From Pseudomaricurvus sp033283175 (GTDB lineage Bacteria > Pseudomonadota > Gammaproteobacteria > Pseudomonadales > Cellvibrionaceae): a stretch of DNA of 64,000 nt. Below, one piece after another: positions 39,253-46,903 of this stretch. The position numbers were made by a program, and so were the translations under genes. Location of the stretch: contig JAWMQM010000002.1 in assembly GCA_033283175.1 (NCBI GenBank), positions 620,001 through 684,000 on the forward strand, read 5' to 3'. The first letter of the stretch is position 1; the number at the start of each line of letters is the position of its first letter. The notes under the pieces are model-generated. The model was not told where the DNA came from. It was given only the letters and a program-made list of their open reading frames with translations, and made no database searches.

Positions 39253-39888
39253 TTGAAGACCCAGTGGATGCACCAGACTCTCGCTCTGGCAGGAATATTT
39301 CAGGCAGCCGCCCTGGTGGAGGAACTGGCCAAAACCGGTTTTGTGCCCAGTCGCTACCAGGAGACCTCCATTGCCAGCCTGTTCAAGGTCAACCCGGGCT
39401 CCACCCTGGAAGTCTACGGCGGTGACGCCTCGGGGCTGGAGCTGGGCCTGCAGGTCATGCTCAATGTGCTGCGCCAGAAACAGGTACGCCAGCACCCCGA
39501 CGCCCTGCGCTATGTGCTGGGCATGTTGCACCTGCAGAAAAAGATGATGGGGCGCAAGGACATGCTGGGGCTGATCAGCAAGCGCCTGCAACAGATCTCC
39601 GAGCAGGCCGACCATTTCGGCTGCTGCCACGAAAATGTCCTCGCCAGCGTCGGCGGCCTCTACGGTGACACCATCAGCACCTTCCGCTTCCGCATCCAGG
39701 TGATGGGCGATTTCAACTACCTGCAACAGGCCCGCATCGCCAATCAGGTGCGCGCCCTGCTGTTCGCCGGCATCCGTTCAGCCACTCTGTGGCGGCAGAT
39801 GAAAGGTTCCAGGCTACAGCTCCTGATCCAGCGCAAACGGCTGGCGGCCTGTGCCGAGGAATTGCTGCGCACACTGCCGCGCAATTAG
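39253..39888 (+). CDS. hflD: High-frequency lysogenization protein HflD homolog
   Basis: A 211-residue helical protein lying between mnmA and purB as in E. coli, where HflD is membrane-associated and lowers lambda CII activity. Its normal cell role is unclear. TTG 39253 is the likely start: AGGA lies five bases before it, and the resulting N-terminus (MKTQWMHQTLALAGI) has the same spacing as E. coli HflD. ATG 39268 has no ribosome site. Family marks are LALAGIFQAAALVEELA, NPGSTLEVYGG and RALLFAGIRSATLWRQ. Confidence 0.9.
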   Translation: MKTQWMHQTLALAGIFQAAALVEELAKTGFVPSRYQETSIASLFKVNPGSTLEVYGGDASGLELGLQVMLNVLRQKQVRQHPDALRYVLGMLHLQKKMMGRKDMLGLISKRLQQISEQADHFGCCHENVLASVGGLYGDTISTFRFRIQVMGDFNYLQQARIANQVRALLFAGIRSATLWRQMKGSRLQLLIQRKRLAACAEELLRTLPRN

Positions 39889-39968
39889 GTCGGCAGGCAG
39901 GGACTTTTCCGGTATCATTCGCGCCTCACCCTCTCACTGGTTAATTTTTGAACGGCTCTTGGACGACT

Positions 39969-41348
39969 ATGGCTTCAGCTCCCGAACTTTCCGCCCTCAC
40001 TGCGGTATCCCCCATTGATGGCCGCTACGGCAGTAAAACCACCGACTATCGCACCATTTTCAGCGAGTACGGCCTTATCCGCGCCCGCGTTGAAGTGGAA
40101 ATCCGCTGGCTGCAGCGTCTGGCCCAACACGAGGGCATCGGTGAAGTCCCGCCCTTCAGTGCTGCTACCAACGCCCTGCTGGATGGCATTGTGGCCAACT
40201 TCAACGAAGAGCACGCCCAGCGCATCAAGACCATTGAGGCGACCACCAACCACGACGTAAAAGCGGTTGAGTACTTTATTAAAGAGCAGTTTGCCGACAA
40301 CGCCGAACTGCAGAAAGTGACCGAATTCGTCCACTTCGCCTGCACCTCTGAAGACATCAACAACCTCTCCCACGCCATCATGCTGCGCCAGGGCCGCGAT
40401 GACGTGCTGGTGCCACAGGCACAGCAGATCGTAGACGCCATTGCCAAACTGGCACACGACTACGCCGCTGACCCCATGCTCTCCCGCACCCACGGCCAGA
40501 CCGCCAGCCCCACCACCGTGGGCAAGGAGATGGCCAACGTGGCAGCACGCCTGCGCCGTCAGCTGCAGCGCATCCAGGAAGTGGAGCTGCTGGGCAAAAT
40601 CAACGGTGCGGTGGGTAACTACAACGCTCACCTTTCCGCCTACCCCAACGTGGACTGGCAGGGCAACGCACAGGTATTTGTTGAGAGCCTGGGCCTGACC
40701 TGGAACCCCTACACCACCCAGATCGAGCCACACGACTACATGGCCGAGCTGTTTGACGCCATCGCCCGCTTCAACACTATCCTGATCGACTTCGACCGCG
40801 ATGTGTGGGGCTACATCTCGCTGGGTTACTTCAAGCAGAAAACCATTGCCGGCGAAGTGGGCTCCTCCACCATGCCGCACAAGGTCAACCCCATCGACTT
40901 CGAAAACTCCGAAGGTAACCTGGGTCTGGCCAACGCCGTGTTCGGCCACTTGGCTGCCAAACTGCCCATCTCCCGCTGGCAACGTGACCTGACTGACTCT
41001 ACCGTGCTGCGCAATATGGGTGTTGGCTTCGGCTACAGCTCCATCGCCTACGCCTCTACCCAGAAAGGCATCGGCAAGCTGGAGATCAACCGCGCGCGCC
41101 TGGAAGAGGACCTCAACAGCAGCTGGGAAGTTTTGGCTGAGCCAATCCAGACCATCATGCGCCGCTACGATGTACCGGAACCCTACGAGAAGCTCAAAGC
41201 CCTGACCCGCGGACAGACCATCAACCGCGAGATCCTGGCCAACTTTGTAGAGACGCTGGATATTCCGGAAGAAGCCAAGCAGGCCATGCGTGAGCTGACC
41301 CCGGCCAACTACATCGGCAACGCCGTCGCACAAGCCAGGGACATCTGA
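39969..41348 (+). CDS. purB: Adenylosuccinate lyase
   Basis: Catalyses two steps of purine synthesis: SAICAR to AICAR, and adenylosuccinate to AMP. The 459-residue protein carries TNHDVKAVEYF, HFACTSEDINNLSHA, SRTHGQ, and the fumarase-superfamily signature GSSTMPHKVNPIDFEN with the catalytic serine. ATG 39969 has GGA six bases before it; TTG 39948 is a less likely upstream option. It follows hflD by 80 bases and ends at an intrinsic terminator. Confidence 0.97.
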   Translation: MASAPELSALTAVSPIDGRYGSKTTDYRTIFSEYGLIRARVEVEIRWLQRLAQHEGIGEVPPFSAATNALLDGIVANFNEEHAQRIKTIEATTNHDVKAVEYFIKEQFADNAELQKVTEFVHFACTSEDINNLSHAIMLRQGRDDVLVPQAQQIVDAIAKLAHDYAADPMLSRTHGQTASPTTVGKEMANVAARLRRQLQRIQEVELLGKINGAVGNYNAHLSAYPNVDWQGNAQVFVESLGLTWNPYTTQIEPHDYMAELFDAIARFNTILIDFDRDVWGYISLGYFKQKTIAGEVGSSTMPHKVNPIDFENSEGNLGLANAVFGHLAAKLPISRWQRDLTDSTVLRNMGVGFGYSSIAYASTQKGIGKLEINRARLEEDLNSSWEVLAEPIQTIMRRYDVPEPYEKLKALTRGQTINREILANFVETLDIPEEAKQAMRELTPANYIGNAVAQARDI

Positions 41349-41357
41349 TCCTGAGCC

Positions 41358-41385
41358 AAAACGCCCGCTTCTGCGGGCGTTTTTG
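41358..41385 (+). terminator. Intrinsic terminator of purB
   Basis: ACGCCCGC/GCGGGCGT with a TTCT loop, followed by TTTTG. Confidence 0.88.
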
Positions 41386-41436
41386 TATACACCACCCTTT
41401 GATTTACCCCTCCTCCCCTAACGAGAAACATGCCCC

Positions 41437-42618
41437 ATGCCAACTCCCCTGACCCACCTCGGAGACATAGACGTCGACACCTTTCTGCGGGATTACTGGC
41501 AGCAGAAACCCCTGCTGATTCGCCAGGCCTTCCCCGGCTTCGAGTCGCCGCTGGATCCCGATGAGCTGGCCGGACTGGCACTGGAGGAAGAGATTGAGTC
41601 ACGCATCATTCTTGAGCAGGGCAACACCCCCTGGGAGTTGCGCTGCGGCCCCTTTACCGAGGCTGACTTTGCGCAATTGCCCGACGCCAACTGGACCTTG
41701 CTACTGCAGGCCGTCGACCATTACATCCCGGAGCTGACCGACTTGCTGGAGTCTTTCAGATTCCTCCCTGACTGGCGCCTGGACGACATCATGGCGAGCT
41801 ATGCCGTCACCGGTGGCAGCGTTGGCCCCCACTTTGACCAGTACGACGTGTTTCTGCTGCAGGGGTCCGGGCAGCGACACTGGCAGCTGGGTCAGGCCTG
41901 TGGGCCGGACGCCAGCCTGCGACCGGAGACAGCACTGAGTATCCTTCGCGATTTCCATGCCGCAGAGGAGTACGTGCTGGAGCCCGGCGACATGCTCTAC
42001 CTGCCACCCCGCCTGGCCCACTGGGGTACCGCCCTGGACGACGACTGCATCACCTACTCCATCGGCTTTCGCGCCCCCAGTCACAGTGAAATCCTTGAGG
42101 GTCTGCTGCAGGACGCCCTGCATCAGCTGACTGAGTTTGACCGTTTCAGCGACGCCGGCCGCCGCACCCCGGACAATCCCGGACTCATTGACGACCAATC
42201 CATCGAGCAGCTGCTGACCCTCTGGCGCGCACAGATACAGCGCGACGCCGCAGGCGACTGGCTGGGCCGCTACATGACCCGCGCCAAATACCCCGAAGAG
42301 AGCGGCGCCGACAGCAACGCCTGCGACCCGGACGACAACTACCTGGACGAATTGCCCGGGGAACTGCAAAAGCACCCGGCTTCGCGCTTTGCCTGGCTGC
42401 ACGGCACCCCGGACCTGGCCCGTTTTTTCGTGGCAGGGACCAGTCACGAGTGCAGCCCGGAGTTGGCCGCCGCGCTCTGCGCAGAGCACCACTATGACAC
42501 CGACACCCTGCTGGCCCTGGCCACCGCAGACGCCGACCGCCAGCTTCTCAACCTGCTCTGGTTTCAGGGGCACCTCGAAGATCCGGACTATGACGAAGCC
42601 GACTATGACGATGAATGA
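41437..42618 (+). CDS. roxA: Ribosomal protein uL16 arginine hydroxylase (RoxA/YcfD-like)
   Basis: A JmjC/cupin-type Fe(II) and 2-oxoglutarate oxygenase. The iron ligands are visible: H132 and D134 in GPHFDQYD and H195 in LAHWGTA. In E. coli YcfD hydroxylates Arg81 of ribosomal protein L16. The 393 residues cover the jelly-roll, a dimerisation region and a winged-helix C-terminus. The acidic tail (EDPDYDEADYDDE) is notable. The gene follows purB, a placement shared with pseudomonads. Confidence 0.9.
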   Translation: MPTPLTHLGDIDVDTFLRDYWQQKPLLIRQAFPGFESPLDPDELAGLALEEEIESRIILEQGNTPWELRCGPFTEADFAQLPDANWTLLLQAVDHYIPELTDLLESFRFLPDWRLDDIMASYAVTGGSVGPHFDQYDVFLLQGSGQRHWQLGQACGPDASLRPETALSILRDFHAAEEYVLEPGDMLYLPPRLAHWGTALDDDCITYSIGFRAPSHSEILEGLLQDALHQLTEFDRFSDAGRRTPDNPGLIDDQSIEQLLTLWRAQIQRDAAGDWLGRYMTRAKYPEESGADSNACDPDDNYLDELPGELQKHPASRFAWLHGTPDLARFFVAGTSHECSPELAAALCAEHHYDTDTLLALATADADRQLLNLLWFQGHLEDPDYDEADYDDE

Positions 42619-42806
42619 TTGCCATTTTTCGTGAACGGTTTTTGGAGTGTGTGGCGGACAATTGCGATAATAGTGCTTGTAATCAGGGAAGCCACACCGT
42701 CCAGCCACCATCCCGGAACGCCTGCCATGCGCTCCTGCTGCTAAGCTTAAGTTGAGGACTGGACAGCAATCCTGCACTCCCGACAACGACACTACCGGGC
42801 AAGGAC

Positions 42807-43322
42807 ATGAGCGAGCTGCGAGCCACCCCTTCAGAATCCTGCGACACCCTCACACTGCTGCAAGGCCCCGGCACGTTTGTGCACTACGCCTGCGAAAACC
42901 TGCGCGCCGGACGCCGCGAGGTGTGCATCTTCTCCAGCAACCTGAACAAAGCACTGTATGGCGATGACGACTTCTGCTCCGCCCTCAGCGCCCTGGCCCG
43001 CGGTCATCGGCTCGCCGACATACGCATTCTGGTGCTGGATCCGGAACCACTGTTGTCCGGCCACCACCCGCTGCTGCGACTGCAACAGCGACTCTCCAGC
43101 AAGATAAAAATCCGTCAGGCCACCCTGCAACCGGAACATCAGCAACGCGGCTATATGATTGTCGACCGCTGCAGCGTACTGCTGCAGCATGACGATGGTC
43201 AGTTTGACGGTTTTTGCAACACTGATGCCCGCGCCGAAGCCGCCAGCCTGCTGGACGATTTCAAAGAGCTGTGGGAACGACAAAGCACTGAAATCAGCGA
43301 CCTGAGAAGCTTCACACTTTGA
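42807..43322 (+). CDS. Conserved protein of unknown function, 171 residues
   Basis: A soluble protein with no signal peptide. It resembles, with limited confidence, a domain that in pseudomonads is fused behind a GNAT acetyltransferase next to the cupin gene (DUF7931-like). The alternating strands and helices (REVCIFSSNL, ADIRILVLDPEPLL, RGYMIVDRCSVLLQHDDGQFDGFCN) recall a phospholipase D-like fold, but no HxK motif is present. Context: between roxA and an exported secretin-N-like gene, all on the plus strand. No function is assigned. Confidence 0.7.
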   Translation: MSELRATPSESCDTLTLLQGPGTFVHYACENLRAGRREVCIFSSNLNKALYGDDDFCSALSALARGHRLADIRILVLDPEPLLSGHHPLLRLQQRLSSKIKIRQATLQPEHQQRGYMIVDRCSVLLQHDDGQFDGFCNTDARAEAASLLDDFKELWERQSTEISDLRSFTL

Positions 43323-43380
43323 GACCAGGAACTGCTCGGATGACTCAGCGCCATACCAACTCATACAACCGGCATTCTTC

Positions 43381-44259
43381 ATGAAACCAGCAGCAATGCG
43401 ACCAGCTGTGTATCTGGCAGCCATACTGCTGCTGGCCACCTGCGCCACCAGCCTGGCCCATGCCGCCATGGAAGTGGTGGAACTGCGTCATCGCCCCCCT
43501 GCCCTGCTGGTGCCGGAGCTGCGTGCTGCGGCACAGGCCACAACCGTGGCTGCCAGCGGCAATCGACTGGTACTGAGCGGCAACCGGGAAGAGATAGAGG
43601 AATTGATCGGCCTGATACGGGAACTGGACCAGCCACTGGCCCAGTTCCGCATCCATGTGCGCCAAAGCGGCGGCGACAGCCAGCAGGGCCAGCATTGGAA
43701 CACCAGCGGCCAGCTGCGCACCACCACCCAGCCCGGCACCAGAATCCGCACCACCACCGGCGACCGCAGCGCCGGCACCTTTACCCTGCACTCCTCCTCC
43801 AGCAATCACAGCGTCACCACCACGGTGGGCCAGTTCAGCAATAACAGCAGCCGGGGTGCGAAACAGCAGGTACGGGCACTGGAAGGCATGCCGGCCTACA
43901 TCGAAACCGGTCACGAGATCCCCTTCCTGTCCCACTATGCAGGCCCGCAGGGCTATGGCAGCCAGCAACAGTATGAACCCGTGGTAACCGGCTTTTACGT
44001 CACGCCCACCCCGGCCTGGAACAATCAGGTGCAGCTGGAGATCAGCGTCCGCGATGAGCGCTACCAGCAGGATCAACGTCAGGGCTATATTGAGAGTCGC
44101 GGCATGGGCACCAGTGTGCGTGCGCCCCTGGGACAGTGGATAGATCTGGGCAGCAGCGTGCAACAGCAGACGGACGATGGTCGCGGCTACAGCAGCTACC
44201 GCTCCGGCAGTGGTGCCAACAGCTACCGCATCGAACTGATGATTGAGCGCAGCAACTAG
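43381..44259 (+). CDS. Exported secretin N-domain-like protein
   Basis: A 292-residue protein with a signal peptide (VYLAAILLLATCATSLAHA, cut near residue 28). Residues about 30-85 (MEVVELRHRPPALLVPELR... NREEIEELIGLIRELDQP) match the short ring-building domain (NolW/secretin N) of type II/III secretins. The rest is rich in Ser, Gly, Gln and Thr and ends in a beta-rich part that resembles the start of a secretin domain, but the pore-forming core is missing. It could be a secretin relative or a periplasmic accessory. Its stop overlaps the convergent HAD gene stop. Confidence 0.75.
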   Translation: MKPAAMRPAVYLAAILLLATCATSLAHAAMEVVELRHRPPALLVPELRAAAQATTVAASGNRLVLSGNREEIEELIGLIRELDQPLAQFRIHVRQSGGDSQQGQHWNTSGQLRTTTQPGTRIRTTTGDRSAGTFTLHSSSSNHSVTTTVGQFSNNSSRGAKQQVRALEGMPAYIETGHEIPFLSHYAGPQGYGSQQQYEPVVTGFYVTPTPAWNNQVQLEISVRDERYQQDQRQGYIESRGMGTSVRAPLGQWIDLGSSVQQQTDDGRGYSSYRSGSGANSYRIELMIERSN

Positions 44260-44906
44260 CGCCGCACCCCCTCTTCCACCAGAGCCAGGAGCCCTGTCAT
44301 CTCAGACAGGCAGGCCAGTGGATCATAGGGCAACAGGCGTGACACATGGTGAGCGCCGTAATCCACAGCCACCCTGGCCATTCCCGCCCGCCGGGCCATT
44401 TCCATGTCGAACTCGGTATCCCCCACCATCACCGCCCTGTGGACCGGCGTATCAAACTCCTGCAGCAACTGATTCAGCATCAGCGGGTGGGGCTTGGAAG
44501 CGGTCTCGTCCGAGCAACGGGACCCATGAAACAGGGTTTGCACGCCCAGCGCCGCCATCACCCGATTGAGGCCCGCGCGGCTCTTGCCTGTCGCTACGGC
44601 GATCTGATGGCCACCGGACAGCAGTGAGTCCAGCGTCTCCTCGACTCCGGGGAAAAATTGCGAGGGCACCGTATCCGCCACCACATACTGATGGGCGTAG
44701 CCCTGGCGCATGGCTTCGACACCATCAGCCTCCAGCCCGGGGAACAGGGTCTGAATGGCCTCCGGCAAGCCCAGTCCGATAATGTTTTTGACTGCCTCCA
44801 CCTCAGGCACTGCCAGCCCCAGGTCCGCCGCGGCTTCCCGCATGCAAGTAACAATCTTGTCAGTGGAGTCGCACAGGGTACCGTCCCAGTCGAAAATAAC
44901 CAGCAT
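44256..44906 (-). CDS. HAD-IA family phosphatase (Gph-like)
   Basis: A 216-residue haloacid dehalogenase-type phosphatase. Motif I is DWDGTLCDS (nucleophile D6), motif II IAVATGKSRAG, motif III lysine in SKPHPLMLNQLL, and motif IV VGDTEFDMEMARRAG. This subgroup stands next to rluC in pseudomonads and resembles phosphoglycolate phosphatase; substrate not known. It starts 14 bases after rluC and is probably cotranscribed with it. Confidence 0.88.
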   Translation of the reverse strand: MLVIFDWDGTLCDSTDKIVTCMREAAADLGLAVPEVEAVKNIIGLGLPEAIQTLFPGLEADGVEAMRQGYAHQYVVADTVPSQFFPGVEETLDSLLSGGHQIAVATGKSRAGLNRVMAALGVQTLFHGSRCSDETASKPHPLMLNQLLQEFDTPVHRAVMVGDTEFDMEMARRAGMARVAVDYGAHHVSRLLPYDPLACLSEMTGLLALVEEGVRR

Positions 44907-44920
44907 AGTCGTCGCCCCGG

Positions 44921-45865
44921 TTATTCCGCCTGCAGCCGCGCCAGCGGCTCGCTCAAACGCTCATCCAGTGGCGCCTCCACCCGGATCGGTGTTTTCTCAT
45001 CCGGCAGGGTCAGCTCCAGCGCCGCGGCGTGCAGGAATAGCCGGTTGAAACCGACAGCCTTCATCTGCTTGTTAAACTCATCGGGGCAATATTTGGGGTC
45101 ACCAACCAACGGGTGCCCCTTGAACTGGGCGTGCACGCGGATCTGGTGGGTACGTCCGGTTATGGGCTTGGCCTCCACCAAGGTGCAATCGCGAAAGCGT
45201 TGCAGGACACGAAATTCAGTCAGGGAGGGCTTGCCATCGGCACTGACCCGCACCATGCGCTCCCCACTGCTGAGTTCGTTCTTCTTGAGTGGGGCATCGA
45301 CTCGAGTGGCGCGGTTGGGCCAGTGCCCCTGCACCAATGCCTGGTAGTACTTCTGCACCCGCCCCTCCCGCAATTCGTTGTGCAGGTAGCGCAGCATGCT
45401 GCGCTTCTTCGCCACCATGATGCAGCCCGAGGTGTCCCGGTCCAGACGGTGAACCAGCTCGAGGGACTTCTCCTGCGGATAAAGTGAACGCAGGGCCTCA
45501 ATCAGGCCCAGGTTAATGCCACTGCCGCCGTGCACTGCCAGTCCGGAGGGCTTGTTGATGATGATAAGCCCCTTGTTTTCAAACAGGATTGAGCGCTTCA
45601 ATAACTCCTGCAGCTGCTCGCTGGCCTGCACTGGCGCCTTCTCGTCAGCCACCCGCACCGGCGGAATACGTATGACGTCCCCGGCCTGCAGCCGGTAATC
45701 GGCCTTGATGCGGCCCTTGTTAACCCGCACTTCGCCCTTACGCAGGATGCGGTAAACAAGGGTTCTGGGAACACCCTTCAGGTGGGTGATCAGGAAATTG
45801 TCGATGCGCTGGCCAGCGCGCTCCTGATCAATTTCGACCCATTGCACACTGGGTGAAGAGGACAT
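44921..45865 (-). CDS. rluC: 23S rRNA pseudouridine synthase RluC
   Basis: Modifies 23S rRNA U955, U2504 and U2580. The 314-residue protein has an N-terminal S4 RNA-binding domain (AGQRIDNFLITHLKGVPRTLVYRILRKGEVRVN) and the RluA-family catalytic core with Asp 142 in HRLDRDTSG. GRTHQIRVH and DPKYC follow. A TATAAT -10 box for this gene lies at 45911-45906 on the minus strand. It is divergent from rne, a conserved pairing. Confidence 0.95.
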   Translation of the reverse strand: MSSSPSVQWVEIDQERAGQRIDNFLITHLKGVPRTLVYRILRKGEVRVNKGRIKADYRLQAGDVIRIPPVRVADEKAPVQASEQLQELLKRSILFENKGLIIINKPSGLAVHGGSGINLGLIEALRSLYPQEKSLELVHRLDRDTSGCIMVAKKRSMLRYLHNELREGRVQKYYQALVQGHWPNRATRVDAPLKKNELSSGERMVRVSADGKPSLTEFRVLQRFRDCTLVEAKPITGRTHQIRVHAQFKGHPLVGDPKYCPDEFNKQMKAVGFNRLFLHAAALELTLPDEKTPIRVEAPLDERLSEPLARLQAE

Positions 45866-46903
45866 ATCCGGGGGTTCCGTGGAAGACAGGTAGGTTAAAG
45901 GGCGGATTATACCCGCCTTTGACCTCTCAATCAGTGCAAATCTCGTTTGAGATCAGGCAACTAGAGACAAAATTTGAAGAGTTACCGAAATGTTGCTATA
46001 TTCGGCCGGTCTGATCAGGCTGGTTTCCGGGCATTGCATAATTTTAGAGGCATGTTGCGAGGAAATACCGCTGACCGACAGGGTTTGGAATCTCTGGACG
46101 GCCCGATTGTCTGACTGATGACTATTTGCAGCGCGCAGAACACTATCCGGTTTACGCCCTGCACCCAGTAATGACAGGAGCCCGTTTGGGGCGCCACGTT
46201 CATATCGCCCTCCAGAGCCAGACAACATATTAACGGCCCCGCCGACTGAGTCCCCGTAGCCTGTAGCTCCACCTTTGTGCAGTACAGGGCGGCAAGTACC
46301 AAGGACCTCATGACCGGGGCGCCGATGAAAACCGCGCACGACAGCCGGATCATCGAAAAGTATTGTGATCAGAGATGCTCCTGATCTGAGTAGTATTGAG
46401 GTGCGCCTTGTTACGAGGCGCGAGAGAAACACTGACCCTGTGCAGACCCGCCGCCCCATCTGTTATGGCGCGGCCGGAAACCGACAGAAAAGAGAACGAC
46501 ACAGGCGACAGACAATCCCAACCACAGTTTGCCCGAACCCCACGGAGACGCGACCCAAAAAGCCCGCTCCTCCCGGCAAACCCGGAAAATGTGTCTGTTC
46601 AGGTCAGCACTCCCTCAAAACCACCCGGATCCGGTAACTGGCGTCGGACTATTGCCAACGGGCATTGTCCGGCGACAGCTTTACAATGAGTCCATGGTTG
46701 CCACTGCACCGGCAACCCCAGGCCCCCACAGGACACGGCGCGAGCCCTCCCTGCCCAAGGCCCGGGTATAATGGTGCTACGGTAACCCAACAGCCGCCCT
46801 GGCGAGCTCACCCACAGGTGGGTAGCGTCCGGGATTACGTGAGGCTGATCTCCACAGACTTTTCCTGCTCCTGCCGTCATGCGTCAAACCACTCAGGTAA
46901 CGC
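45866..46903. promoter_or_regulatory. rluC-rne intergenic region and long rne leader
   Basis: About 1 kb with no convincing gene. Near the left end are the rluC -10 (minus) and, for rne, a strong promoter. The leader would hold two neighbouring hairpins: GATCAG/CTGATC (46367-46372, 46381-46386) and GCGCCT/AGGCGC (46403-46408, 46416-46421). E. coli RNase E controls its own mRNA through the 5' leader; a like role here is inferred. Open frames in this stretch, such as 45953-46459 minus, lack family resemblance or ribosome sites. Confidence 0.55.
45974..46002 (+). promoter_or_regulatory. Sigma-70 promoter for rne
   Basis: TTGAAG (45974-45979), exactly 17 bases, then TATATT (45997-46002). A start near 46009 would give an rne leader of about 895 bases. 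A second promoter nearer to rne cannot be excluded. Confidence 0.6.

Noticed and set aside
45953..46459. A 168-residue minus-strand frame in the rne leader region
   Set aside because: No ribosome site, odd composition and no family resemblance; it also runs against the rne promoter and hairpins.
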